DNA from: Pogostemon cablin
Taxonomy: Eukaryota > Streptophyta > Magnoliopsida > Lamiales > Lamiaceae
Direction: 5' to 3'
Length of the DNA: 64,000 nt
Assembly: GCA_023678885.1 (NCBI GenBank)
Contig: CM042983.1
Location: 28,006,279-28,070,278 of the forward strand
Each line of letters starts with the position of its first letter. The first letter of the stretch is position 1. A model generated the notes under the pieces. It was given only the letters and a program-made list of their open reading frames with translations, was not told where the DNA came from and made no database searches. Both the position numbers and the translations under genes were made by a program. Shown here in pieces: positions 1 to 10,571 of this stretch.

Positions 1-500
1 ATAATAAGTATTGTCACGAGTTTGTCTGGATTGAGGTGGTGTCAGAAACTAGTTACGTATGTTGAACTGGTGTGATGATTTTGGTTATAAATATTTTATG
101 TGGAAAAAAAATAATTCAAATTTTATAATGATGATGTTTATGTTAATTAGTATTTGAATTATAAGTTATGTAAGGTGGGTCGTGTCAGAGGCGCTCCTGA
201 AATGAATGGCTTTGGACATATTTTATAGACTCATATTATGCCACTTCATTCCTGCATCAGTTGTGAGACATGAAGTCTCTAATTCCTCTCCACTAAGTCT
301 CCAACTTCCCACTTTCTTAAAAATAAGAAGTAGTTGGTTCTTCATTTTAAACCTTCTTGGAGAGAAATTAACGTACTTTTGGAGAGACGAAATTTAAGCT
401 CCAACAAACTCCCCCAATTTCGCCTATCCAAACACAACTTTCTCCCACATAATTGAAACTCCCCTTATCACTAGGAAGGCTTCAAAAATCTCTTCATAGC
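1..500. other. Unassigned AT-rich DNA
   Basis: I see no gene, RNA or repeat that I can name here. The short open frame at 206-397 has no recognisable domain or compositional sign of coding, and I do not regard it as a gene. Confidence 0.4.
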
Positions 501-742
501 GTGAATATGATTCGTTGTCTCCACCAGTTTGGTCTCTGGTCCGATTATCAAATCACTACTTTATACTTTTTTTATTACCTAAAAATACTACAATACCCTT
601 CAAAGTCAATAAAGTCGATCAAAAAGTGTAACTTTCTTAAACAACGTGAAACAGTAAACATGAAAAGTATTATGGAATGGAGGGAGTATTTCTTAAACTA
701 CGTATCTACAATGTTGGTGCAGTTAAGTATGGATGGAGGGAG
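500..742 (+). mobile_element. Truncated Stowaway-type MITE with repeated right end
   Basis: The segment ends at 686 in ATGGAGGGAG followed by TA, the right terminus of a Stowaway (Tc1/mariner-derived) miniature element. Its interior (TTATTACCTAAAAATACTAC, then a CTTAAACAACGT-like segment) matches the interior of the complete copy at 26896-27158. A second right terminus follows at 742 with another partial CGTATCTACA segment, so the right end is duplicated in tandem. No matching left terminus is visible, so this is a broken copy. Confidence 0.6.
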
Positions 743-879
743 TATTTTTATTTTTCAGATTAGTTCTAAGAAAATAACCATTACTACTCCCTCCGTCCCG
801 CATTAGGTTTACATTTATTTTTTGCACATGTAGATTAAGAGATATAATAATATTTTAATGGGTAGTGTGTTGAGAGATA

Positions 880-1352
880 CTCCCTCCGATCTACGTTAAT
901 GTTTACATTTTCTATTTTGATTTGTCTTAAGTTAATATTTACATTTTCTCTTTTTGTCAAGTGGGAGCACAAAATAATTAATTATTCTATATGGAGCTAC
1001 ACACAATACTAATACAACTACACACTAAATATTAAATACTCTCTCCGTCCTATCCAAAAGAATATTTTACTTTTTGCATGTGGATTAAGGAGTATTATTA
1101 TTTAATATTTAGTGGGTAGTTGTATTAGTGTGAGCCCCATATTTTAATTGTATTATTGAGTGTGTGTGGTCATGTGTGTGTAAAAAAGGAAATGAGACTC
1201 TTTGCGCGAGATGCACAAAATGGAAAAAAATAAACTCTTTAAAGTGGGTGGAAAGAGTATTATATCTCTCAACCCACTACCCATTAAAATATTATATCTC
1301 TTAATCTACGTACAAAACAGCAAATGTAAATCTTAAAATGGGACAAAGAGAG
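880..1352 (+). mobile_element. Middle Stowaway MITE of the nest
   Basis: It starts CTCCCTCCGATCTACG and ends GGGACAAAGAGAG, with TA on both sides (878-879 and 1353-1354). Its two parts, 880-1036 and 1260-1352, correspond in order to the uninterrupted element at 30791-31048. It lies in opposite orientation to the outer element and is interrupted at a TA by the innermost element. Confidence 0.75.
1039..1257. mobile_element. Innermost Stowaway MITE of the nest
   Basis: An element of about 219 bp that begins CTCTCTCCGTCCTATCC and ends GTGGGTGGAAAGAG, with TA at each border (1037-1038 and 1258-1259). Its interior has the family look (TTTTTGCATGTGGATTAAGG, then GGAAATGAGACTCTTT) and resembles the copies at 31559 and 33506. 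It interrupts the middle element. Confidence 0.7.
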
Positions 1353-1534
1353 TATAATATTTAATGTGTAGCGGATAATTGTATTAGTGTTGTGTGTGGG
1401 CTCATGTAGAATAATTAATTGTTTGTGTGTGTCCCACATAGCAAAAATGAAAATATAAATCTTAACTTAAAACAAATCAAAATAGAAAATATAAAACTTA
1501 ACGCGGGATGAAGAGATCAGTATATTGGAACATG

Positions 1535-1690
1535 ACAAAGATTTTTGTGAGACCGTCTCAAGGGAAGACTTCTATAAAATGAATAAGAAATGATAACATC
1601 TTAATAAAAAGTAATACTCGGATTAATAAAAAATAATGATGCAATAAATTATTTTATTAATAATTTATAATATAAATAAAAATAATAATT
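1535..1690. repeat. Dispersed MITE-like repeat with GTGAGAC(C/T)GTCTCA terminus
   Basis: The sequence AAAGATTTTTGTGAGACCGTCTCA, followed by AT-rich DNA with many TAATAA and TTATTA stretches, recurs in diverged form at about 27170-27345 (reverse orientation), 36115-36345 and 39690-39860. It is therefore a dispersed miniature repeat. I see no clear target duplication and cannot assign it to a superfamily. Confidence 0.45.
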
Positions 1691-2177
1691 ATTTTATAAA
1701 ACTAAAAAAAGATCAAAACGTTGGTTAGCACTATAGAGTCTATTAATATATAAAGAGTAACGGTATATTAATATTGTAAGAGATAAATGGTGATCATATA
1801 ACGGGTCTGATAGAGGAAATGAGAGAAAAGAAAAAAAAAAGTAAAAAGGAACATCATGTATTAATTAAGGAAAAAAAAAGTGCAGAGGATGGGTGGGTAT
1901 AAAGTAAAATATGCACTAAAGTTTCAATTCTATGTTACACATTTTATTGATATTGAGAAATATCATTGCTATTACTCTATGAAACGTATGCTTTGCATAT
2001 TCATCCATAGGTCAAATCGGATATGTAATTATTGGAATAATTGTTGGAGACTCAAATGATACCACTAATATGCCCAATGTACCTATTGCAATATGATGAG
2101 AAGTTATTTTTCCCGGAACAAAAGGAGACATCGGCATATTATTTTAGTTCAGTGGAAACAAAATTCATTTCCTTAGG

Positions 2178-2260
2178 ATCTTCTCAAATAGAAATAGAGA
2201 ACGAAGTGACTAGAAAGATCTTCTCAAATAGAAATAGAGAACGAAGTAACTAGAAAGATT
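2178..2260 (+). repeat. 41-bp tandem duplication
   Basis: A segment starting GATCTTCTCAAATAGAAATA occurs twice head to tail with one or two base differences. A further direct repeat of about 37 bases (core AAATATGCACTAAAGTTTCA) lies at about 1902-1938 and 2296-2332. The open frame at 2041-2253 crosses the tandem repeat and shows no domain I recognise. Confidence 0.6.
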
Positions 2261-2399
2261 GTTAGAATGACCCTTCTAGAAGGATCATCGTATGAAGTAA
2301 AATATGCACTAAAGTTTCAATTCTATGTTCCAAACACTTTATTTATTACTTACTGTAGTTTTCTTATGTCTAGTAAGTCCATCCGTGCTATCTTATAAC

Positions 2400-2940
2400 T
2401 ACTCAGGTATCGTTTGGTTTGAATTTTTTAATTGGGATGACAATAAGTAACATAATAAAATTAAAAGTGATTGAAGAGTGTGAAGTAATTATTAAATTAA
2501 TAGGAATGATTAAAGAATTTTAATTCTTATTACATCAAGCATCAACAATGAGAATTAATATATCTCTATTCTCATTAATCCCACCTAATACAGGTTTCAG
2601 GAAGAATTTTTTTAGGGAACTGACATGTAATTATAAAAATTATAGTATTCCATATTTAAAATTACAGTTACCAGTTATGGGGTTACAAACCGTTGACCTA
2701 ATGAGCAAGAGATATGGATCCTCTCCCTTTACGTTTCTGTAAATTTCCTCCATTTTCTTTAATCTGCGTCGTTCAATTAATATCTATGAATATTAAGTTG
2801 CCACGTCACCACAGGCATAACGTGAGAAAAACAAAAATAAAAGATTAAATTATTTTTTAAAATTTAATTAGATAATGGTGTGTGACTTGTCAAGTAGTGG
2901 TTGGTGGAAATTACGGTTATAAGAAATTTATGTAAACTTA
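2400..2940. other. Unassigned AT-rich DNA
   Basis: I see no convincing feature here. The small open frame at 2548-2742 has no recognisable similarity. Confidence 0.35.
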
Positions 2941-2947
2941 CAAAGTA

Positions 2948-3012
2948 TGAAATTGACAGGATCCAGATCCAATGCGCAGATCACACGCCATTACCACTAG
3001 GCTAAGGATGAG
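2948..3012 (-). mobile_element. tRNA-derived SINE head, degenerate
   Basis: Read on the minus strand, the segment starts near CCTTAGCCTAGTGGTAATGG, which fits the RNA polymerase III A box (TRGCNNAGTGG). About 30 bases later comes GGATCTGGATCC, a degenerate B box. The rest does not fold as a tRNA, so a SINE remnant is more likely than a tRNA gene. No poly(A) tail or target duplication is visible. Confidence 0.35.
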
Positions 3013-3640
3013 TTGGTGTCATGTCATGCTATATATATCTATATTAATTTTTTGGGGTACATGTATCCCCAAGTCTTCCCTGTATCCGTCCTGACCCAAT
3101 TTCCCCAGTCAAACACCTCCTAAATACTTTTTCGATTTCGGTATTTTTACCTATTTATATGGAATATAAGAAAAAGTATGAATAAATTGATAATTTTAAG
3201 AGAAAATGTAAATAAAGTTGTTAAAATTGATGAGTAAAAGGTAGGTAAGATGTAGAGTGTATTTTTACTATTTATGGAATGAGTAAAGATACGTGAGATG
3301 ATTCAAAATGGAAAGCGAGTAAAAATATGTGATACGAGGAGAGTAGTTAAAACAAGTTTTTGAGCTTAAGTTTCAAAAATTTTCAATAACTATAGAGATG
3401 AGTCTGGACTCTTTCTTTCCCATAGGGGAGGATATTCGGTCCTCTCATTGTTTATAGGTACATCTCATTGTTGACAAGGAATCACTGTTCACATGAATTG
3501 GGAAGGAACTGAATCTGCATATGTTATACTAAAGACCCTGTGATCAATTTCAAACTATAAATGGCAAAATGAATAAGGTTGAATTCTAAATGGATGTTGG
3601 AACAAATTGAAGTTGATGTTCTTCCTCGTTCAATTTTTTT
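3013..3640. other. Unassigned intergenic DNA
   Basis: I see no gene, RNA or repeat structure that I can support in this stretch. Confidence 0.35.
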
Positions 3641-3649
3641 ATTCCTTCT

Positions 3650-3815
3650 AAAGGTAAACACTTATGTAAACTGAATTTACAGTATAAATTATGTGGTCCT
3701 CCTTTAACCTAAATCCTAATAATACATAGAATATAATAATTTAAATTAAAGGGGACCACATGATTTAGACCTTAAGCCCAGTTCCCAGGAGAACATACTA
3801 ACTCCCTTTTAAATG
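3650..3815. mobile_element. MITE-like palindromic element
   Basis: The left part contains ATTATGTGGTCCTCCTTTAA and the right part TTAAAGGGGACCACATGATT, giving a long imperfect inverted repeat. A related copy lies at about 59880-60050 and shares AGGGGACCACATGATTTA followed by a GTTC(C/A)CAG segment. Superfamily is unknown; no clear target duplication was found. Confidence 0.45.
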
Positions 3816-3859
3816 TTTGAAAGGAAGGATTTTTCAACTTCTATTTTGATTAAAATATA

Positions 3860-3940
3860 CTCTCTCCGTCTAATCCTAATAGTTACGCTTCCTTTGTAAA
3901 TTACAAAAGAAGCGTAACTATTATGATAGGATGGAGGAAG
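3860..3940. mobile_element. Ultra-short palindromic Stowaway (81 bp)
   Basis: The element runs from CTCTCTCCGTC to GGATGGAGGAAG between TA dinucleotides. Almost the whole length is one inverted repeat: AGTTACGCTTCCTTTGTAA pairs with a later TTACAAAAGAAGCGTAACT. The same architecture with another stem sequence occurs at 34905-34983. A transcript would fold into one long hairpin. Confidence 0.7.
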
Positions 3941-4544
3941 TATGTAGTTAAGGTCTTTACATCCAATCCAAAATGTGCAAAAACAAACGTTATTTATTTG
4001 TAGTGCATAATTGTGTGAAACCGTCTCATAATAATATCATTTTAAATTTTGTTAAGGGTAAATGGTTAAATGTATCCTCGAACTATTGTAATCAAATGGG
4101 GCTAATTATATTACTAAAATTAAAATGTATTGCTAAAATTAAAATTAAAAATTAAAAATAAATTAATTCAAATTCTAAAATAATTAGATATGTTAATCAT
4201 ACATACAATATATTGAATAGATTTATAAATAATAATATATGACAATTAATAAAAGTGGAGTATATCAGATAAAAGTTGTATTTTGATTTAAAATTGTATT
4301 TTGATTATTTTGATTTTTACAATTAATTAAATCTATGTAAAAAATGCAATATCAAATAAAAGTTGTATTTTGAATATTTAATCAAAAATTGAGAAATGAG
4401 TGATCATACCAATCAAAGGTGGAAATTTGATCACCATAAATCAGTGTATAGGATTAAAATTAGAAAATGCTAAAATGGAAACTGGCAAATGAGCGGGAAA
4501 TTAGATTTCTATTTTGACTTTCGAAGTCTGCTTTATTATATATA
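3941..4544. other. Unassigned AT-rich DNA before the copia LTR
   Basis: No supported gene. A short direct repeat (AATAAAAGTTGTATTTTGA-like) is present at about 4265 and 4355. The five bases before the LTR (4540-4544, ATATA) are not repeated after the matching LTR at 24531. Confidence 0.35.
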
Positions 4545-5277
4545 TGTTAGTGTGACTGATGATGTTGCCACACTTGAAGTCACACTCTGAATTTCACCTC
4601 TCCATGCCACATGTTCATTAATTGTATTGTGTTGTCTTGGCTATTATTTTGTTGATTTTTCAGACAACTAATAGAACGTGGGAGAAAGTGTTTCTGAATG
4701 TTTGAAGCAAAATCATGATAAGAACGTAAAAAGGGAGGTTACAAGTTTACTATTTTCAAGGAATGGGTTAGATGGATGTTGCAATTGAGATATTAGTGCT
4801 CAAGAAACTGATGAAGGCACGTTCATCACTGGTTTTTAAAGAAGGTAGATTTTGAACTAATATAAACACCCTTAGAGTCTTCATACCAGGTGTTTAAAAG
4901 ATCAGATAAACATCTACACATTAAAGTTGTTCTTTGTATGCTGGTTTAAGTGTTACCATACTTAGAGCCGCACTTGTCTATTCTCTTTTGAGCATTGGAG
5001 AGATGCGAGGTTTCTTCATATATGCAAGAAGATTGTAATTGTCTTTTTACAATCTTCGATTTGAGAGTAGTTTTGTGATTTTATATCACGTTTTTAGATC
5101 TTGTAATAGGTCTACCTTTGCGATTTAGATAGGATATATATATTCTAGAGAGTTAGATTGTATCCTTGAAAACTTTTGTATTCATTATTTTTCCAAGTTT
5201 AGTGAAAGTTTTGCCATGAGGCAGTCACAAACGTAAGTTTGTGGAAGAGTTATATATGATGTCTTATTTATTTTTCG
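4545..5277 (+). repeat. Copia 5' LTR, 3'-truncated
   Basis: It aligns with the LTR at 23712-24531 from the terminal TGTTAGTGTGACTGAT through TGTCTTATTTATTTTTCGCT, where similarity stops. About 100 bases of the LTR end and the primer-binding site are deleted, and the sequence continues in the gag leader. Confidence 0.8.
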
Positions 5278-5640
5278 CTACTGATCCTGTAGTTAAAGTG
5301 TGTTGTGATCTCATGAACTACTATAGTGGAGATTGTTCTCGCCCTCCTATTCTTGACGGTACAAATTATTCGATGTGTAAGAATCGAATTCGAACCTACA
5401 TCAAGGCTCTCAATATAAATGCTTGGAAAAGTGTTATGATAGGTTGGACTCCTCCCAGATTACAAGATGAATCTAAATTGACTCCTGAAGAAATTGCTCT
5501 CTTGAGTGCTAATGCGAAAGCATTCTATGCAATCAGCGTTTATGTTGATAATGCAATGTATGGAATCTCTTGGTGATCCTGTGTCAAATCTCAGGTTATT
5601 CAATAAAATACTCTGTACTCTTCCCAAAAGATTTAATTCA
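5278..5640 (+). pseudogene. Copia gag, N-terminal fragment
   Basis: The frame at 5241-5576 includes RPPILDGTNYSMCKNRIRTY and later NAKAFYAI, the N-terminal pattern of copia Gag (DUF4219 then UBN2-type region: a tryptophan or similar residue after the PPxLDGxNY motif, then a NAKA helix). After the stop at 5576 another frame reads a KILCTLPKRFNSK-like motif, which normally lies about 70 residues further on in Gag. So an internal deletion plus frameshift precedes the junction with Athila sequence. The C-terminal part of the same gag resumes at 21118. Confidence 0.7.
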
Positions 5641-5754
5641 AAAGATGGGATAATGAGGAGCTGAATCACCATGTCAATGCTTTGCATAGTTCTTCTCAGA
5701 GACTAAGCACCTTATATGTAGCTTCTGTTAAATTGACTGATATTTTTCCAAAAA

Positions 5755-5937
5755 TTCTTCCATCTATAGTATAGGTACCAAAGCTGGAGTTAAAGGCACT
5801 TCCTGAGCACTTGAAGTACGCCTACTTAGGGCAGGATTCCACTCTACCGGTGATCATCTCGTCCAAGTTGAAGGACGAGCAAGAGAGCTGTTGCTCGATG
5901 TGTTGAAGAGGCATAAGACTGTTATTGGATGGACGGT
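5755..5937 (+). pseudogene. Athila pol, segment before RT (interrupted)
   Basis: The frame reads PKLELKALPEHLKYAYLG and then LPVIISSKL, the conserved linker between protease and RT in Athila/Tat elements. A TAG lies just before it, and a frameshift occurs near 5885. The reading then runs LLLDVLKRHKTVIGWT up to the insertion. Joining 5937 to 13544, with one copy of ACGGT removed, continues the frame as VVDLKGF and confirms the insertion point. Confidence 0.8.
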
Positions 5938-7310
5938 TGATGGGTGTCGAAACTAATAAATAATAATAAACCTACTAAATAATACTGCGATAGTAATGAG
6001 TAGGGTCGTTTCCACAGAGATTGGCAAAATAAAATATTCAACAAAAACAATTAAAACACGGATTGGGGGGTTTGAGTTTTGAACTTAAAACTAAAATTAC
6101 AGAAGATAAAGCTAAAGTAAAATGAGGTGATTTATGAGATGAAATATCTAGCCAAGATAATCTTTGGAATGGTTCAACAAACACGGTCACGGATATAAAT
6201 ATGATTCTTTCACGTTAACACCAAATTGGTTATAGTCATTGGTATGACCTAACGACCTAATCTTTCCTTAATTGTAGACAATTAGGGTACGACCTCTAAT
6301 TAATCCCTAGTCAAATAAACAACCCTAGGTATGACCGTAAGATTTAATTTACCGACTGTATTCAACCTAGAAAGACCCAATTCTAGCCAACAAATGTACA
6401 TGTAGGTTCATTTAGACTAGGTTGCATATCCCCTATAACAATAATCGAAAGTGAGGTGCAATCAATTATGCTACTTGCCACTTATATTAGAAACAATTAA
6501 ACAATTACGGATCTAACGTTTCTAATTGACACATATCATTTTCACAAATTGATTAATTGATAAGGTTAAACAACTTTCCAAATAATATAATTAAGAACAT
6601 GGATTATGCAAATGATGTAAAGTAAAAGAGGATATAAACTAGTTAGATCTCACATAATAGTGTTGAACCATGCCTCCAACTATCCGGCTAGACGAACAAT
6701 TTAGCAATCCATAGTAATAATTAAGTAAAAGCAGAAGTATATCTCCATTCTGGAGTTTTAAATCGTAGAAGTAAAATACAGAATAATGGAATTATCAGAA
6801 GTGAAGATAGGAGTTCACGGGGAGTTTTTCTCCTCTCCAAAACTAATCCTAAAACTACCTGAAAACTAATTAATAAAAACTGATAAGTAAAGTATTTAAA
6901 ATAAGAAAGATATCTAAACAAGTTTGGGGAGGTTAACAAGTTCCTAAAAGATAGGAACAGATGGGATTTGAATGAGGGAATGCTGATTTGGGCGCTCAAG
7001 ATAAGATTTCTCCGTCAGGTCCTTAGGTGTGCCCACGCCTTATCTGCAAAAATGCTACTGTATTTCTTTCTCCATTTCCAGATTGCTGTCAGCAACTAAG
7101 GCGTGACCACATCTTACACACAGTCCGATTCTCTCTTTGTAGCTCCACATCCTCATCTTCTAAAAGTAGCCCAATTAGCCCCTTGCATCAATTAAATCCT
7201 TTTCATGCCTACAAAATATAAAATTTGATCAAAATAAACATTTAAGGATTAATTGACATCCAAACATGGGGAAAATATGACATTAAATATGATATTTTAG
7301 CAACTTATAA
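5938..7310 (-). repeat. 3' LTR of the gag-protease Athila element
   Basis: It is homologous over its full length to 12165-13538. Its inner edge ends TTATAA instead of TTATCA, a single change. The minus-strand open frame at 6721-6999 recurs in the other LTR (12867-13226) with a different end and has no known domain, so I treat it as LTR sequence and not a gene. Confidence 0.85.
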
Positions 7311-7346
7311 AATTCCCCCATACTTAGACAATGCTTGTCCTCAAGC
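7311..7346 (-). other. Polypurine tract and conserved GAGGACAAGCA motif
   Basis: On the minus strand this reads GAGGACAAGCATTGTCTAAG and then TATGGGGGAATT immediately before the 3' LTR. This is the plus-strand primer site of the element. The same motif pair occurs before the LTR of the other Athila element (19737-19767). Confidence 0.75.
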
Positions 7347-9485
7347 ATGCTTAAGTTTAGTCCATTATCTCAATTCATTTTCCAACTCTCATCCTCCTTG
7401 GCTCATCCAAAATATTTTCTCATGCAATGAAAACTCTTTTAACAGGAAATCTCATCCATCAATAACTAAGCTAGCTACATCAACAATTGAATCAAACTTA
7501 AATTACATTAGATCTAAATACCTCACAAGGGATTCACTCAAACACTCAAGTGTCTAGGCTCATAATGAATATAGTGGATCTCTCAAGTCAAAATATAGAA
7601 GACTTTTACCATAAGCTTGCAAATATATCACATCCTCTCCCCAATGAATAAACCAAAATGCAAGAACCAAATGGACTCAAAGAAGGGTATGTAATGAGAG
7701 GTTTGGGTAAGGTGGCTAAGTGAGTAAAAAGATATAAGGGCTAAAAGAGAGTCGAAGAAATCATTTTACTTTCGTGTAATGCTCAACCAAGAGATTTCAA
7801 AATTCCACACAGTTACAAAAATTCGAAACATGCAAGGCCACATCATTCATTTTTTTTTCTTTTCTCTTTTTCTCTTTTCTTTTTCTTTTTTCTTTTTCTA
7901 CATTTTCTTATTTTTTCTTTCTTTTTGAAATTTTTTTCCATTTTTTGGGATTTTTCAAAAATTTTCAACTATTAAATAACATTATTCACAGTGGCTTGCC
8001 TACTACAACAAATCGTGTGGATCTTTACTTGGACTACTTATTTAATTAGCAAAAACAACTCTTCGATTAATTAAAGGGTTCAAAGTTGGTATGAAGAAAT
8101 GGGGGTTAAGGCTTGTATTATGGTTAATTTGAAGAAAAAGGTTTAAGGCTCAAGGTTGGCTCACTAGGGGTAAATGTATTATGGTAGACTTAAGAAATGA
8201 CTAGAAATAACAAAAGAATGCTCAACCTTAAGTTCTTAATGATTTCACATCCAATTCATCAAAGAGGATTAATATAGACATATATAACAATGCAAGTTCT
8301 AAAAAAATCAATCATGAATGACAACACACAACAAAAGGAATTAGAGCTTAAAATGATGATAGCTCTTAGGCTCAAAGCTCACAAAACAACAAGGTCAAAT
8401 TGTGTGAAGATCCAAGTATTTCTCATTTTATCAACTATCAATGACAACTTACAAAGAATCAACGGATGAGAATTCGAAACTATTTTATCACATGCATAAA
8501 AACCATCAATTTTTCTAGGATGAGCTTCGGATGAATCAAGTTCTCAATTAAATAGAGACAATACATTTTAACTCAAGCAATTTCAAGAACAAGGCAAAAC
8601 AAAACTCTTAACAGACCATGAAAATACACACCAAAAACACCTCAAAACATCAAAATACTCCCTCCCCACACTTAAAGAAAGCATTGTCCCCAACGCTTCA
8701 AAAGTAGATACTAAAAAATAATTAACGAACATAGAAAGTAAGAAACTTTCCTGAAATGAATGAACATCTACAAGCGACAACTGATGCACATCTCGTTTTC
8801 GTAATGAAGTAACGATTTGATGGAGGAGGGTTGGAAGTCATTGGTGCTTGGGACTTCTTCTATAACCAATTGAGGTGAGAGCTTGCTTCCATTTAGAGAC
8901 CACACCTGAAAATAGTCGAATAAAAGCACAAGTCAAATGAGAAGAAGAATTGTAAAAGTGCCCAATTGCAAATGTTGACAAACCCAAGTGAGGGTTCATC
9001 AATTTCAGAAATTAACAAGGGCATGACTTAAATCGACTTCAAAAATTGGAGAGAAGAATCGGAAGGAGCAGGCTGTTGAACTAGAAGGGCTTTCGACGGG
9101 GTGTATGGAAATAGGAATTCTAAATTTTCAGAGATGGATTTTATATGCGAGAGGAGTGGTCGGGAGTCTGTTTGCAAGATATTGGGGAAAAAGGTTCAAG
9201 TATGGGGACATGTGACAGGTTGAAAGGTGAGGTGGAATGAAAGGGTTTAGTGGGCAAATAAAATATTAAAATAATATATATATATATAATTATATATGTG
9301 TATGTATATATAATAAAAGGAAAAATAGAGTATGACTAGAAAACAGGGGAAGAATGGACTAAAGATACAGTGAGCGAAATTCTCCTTAACTGTGGTCACG
9401 CCTTATAGAAAATTTCTACTTCTACACCAAAAACACACAAAGACTAAAATAAGAACTAAAATATCAAAAGAAACATAAACTAAAC
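7347..9485 (-). other. Long 3' untranslated region of the gag-protease element
   Basis: No coding domain is found here. At 7848-7965 the plus strand is almost purely pyrimidine with T and C runs, i.e. a purine tract in the element's transcript. At 8655-8695 a second polypurine-tract-like motif appears on the minus strand (GGGGACAATGCTTTC, then GTGTGGGGAGGGAG). The same order, PPT-like motif, purine tract, PPT, is seen in the plus-strand Athila element. An AT microsatellite lies near 9273-9312. Confidence 0.55.
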
Positions 9486-9486
9486 A

Positions 9487-9534
9487 TCGGGTTGCCTCCC
9501 GCAAGCGCCTTTCTTTATCGTCTTTGGCTAGACA
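9487..9534 (-). other. Conserved post-ORF hairpin and GGGAGGCAACC motif
   Basis: On the minus strand, 11 bases after the protease stop codon, TGTCT-AGCCAA-AGACG can form a 5-bp stem with a 6-base loop (9534-9519). It is followed by GCGCTTGCGGGAGGCAACC (ending at 9489). The counterpart after the pol stop of the plus-strand Athila element (17363-17409) has the same loop, a covarying stem and the same downstream motif. Function is unknown. Confidence 0.6.
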
Positions 9535-9545
9535 CTCCTTACCAT

Positions 9546-10571
9546 TCAACCATAATCACTTTGTACCACTTCTACCGGAAGTAGTAATGATTTCAACTCA
9601 TGAATCACACCTTTCAAAACAACATCCAACTCATGAATAATATCTTTTAAAATACCACCAAACTCAAATTGGTTCAACTTTTCCTCAAAAATATTAAAAA
9701 TGAAGCTTTCAAGACTTAATGCATCTTTTGATGAATCACCATCATTCAACTCAAAAATATTTTTCATAAGAGGCTTAACAACATCCATTGCAAGAACATG
9801 AGACATATCACTATGATTTTTAATGGCTTCATTAATATTGAAATTTACAACTTCACCATCAAACTCCATAGTGAGTTTACCATTATGCACATCAATCACA
9901 GTTCTAGATATTTTCATGAAAGGCCTTCCTAACAAAATCATAGAATTTGATGAATCATTATCCTCCATATCAATCACATAAAAGTCAGCTGGAAAAACCA
10001 AACCATTAACTTCCACCAAAACATCCTCCAAGACACCTTTAGGATAAATATTAGATCTATCAGCAAGTTGAATGATCACACCTGTTTCTTTCAAAGGACC
10101 AACATTCAAAGATGAGTAAATAGAAAGAGGCATGACATTAATTGAAGCACCAAGATCTAACATTCCCTTTTCAATTTTCACATTACCAATCTTGCAAGGG
10201 ATAGTAAACATACATGGATCAATACATTTAGGAGGTAATTTCTTTTGAATCACAACAGAAACATTTTCACCCACACTCACAAACTCATTACCTTTCAACT
10301 TCTTTTTGTTGGTGCAAAGTTCCTTAAAAAACTTAGCATAACGAGGAACTTGTTTAATTGCATCAAGTAAAGGAATATTTACCTCAACTTTGCAAAAGGT
10401 TTCCAGGAATTCCTTTTCTTCCTCTTTTTTCTTAGATTGAAGAAACCTGGAAGGAAAAGGAGCATGGAGTGGCACCACATCAGAGGTTTCTTTTTCTTTA
10501 ACAACTTTCTTCTTTCTCTTAGCTTGATCGGGTTTAGAAAACCTTGATTTCTTTCTCTTCTTCTTGATCAC
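9546..10571 (-). pseudogene. Athila aspartic protease region (gag-pol C-terminal part)
   Basis: The 341-residue frame has a lysine-rich N-terminus. From about residue 110 it shows a retropepsin-like domain with DLGASINVMP as the active-site motif (D-x-G-A) and ILLGRPFM as the second hallmark. Such a protease would mature the Gag particle. The frame overlaps the upstream gag frame by about 38 bases in a different phase, so at least one frameshift separates them. No RT follows. The last 60 residues are acidic and lack a known domain. Confidence 0.75.

Larger units (their letters stand above)
787..1520 (-). mobile_element. Outer Stowaway MITE of a three-deep nest
   Basis: The left arm is 787-877 and the right arm 1355-1520, with TA at both outer borders (785-786 and 1521-1522). 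The arms read in the opposite orientation to the uninterrupted relative at 30791-31048: the left arm is the reverse complement of that element's right third, and the right arm of its left two thirds. The interruption falls at a TA dinucleotide in the middle and is filled by the next element. Stowaways carry no coding capacity and depend on mariner-like transposases. Confidence 0.75.

Noticed and set aside
2041..2253. Frame 2041-2253 as a possible copia RNase H fragment (SVETKF-like wording)
   Set aside because: The match to the STTEAEY motif is too weak, no neighbouring copia motifs occur, and the frame runs through a 41-bp tandem duplication.
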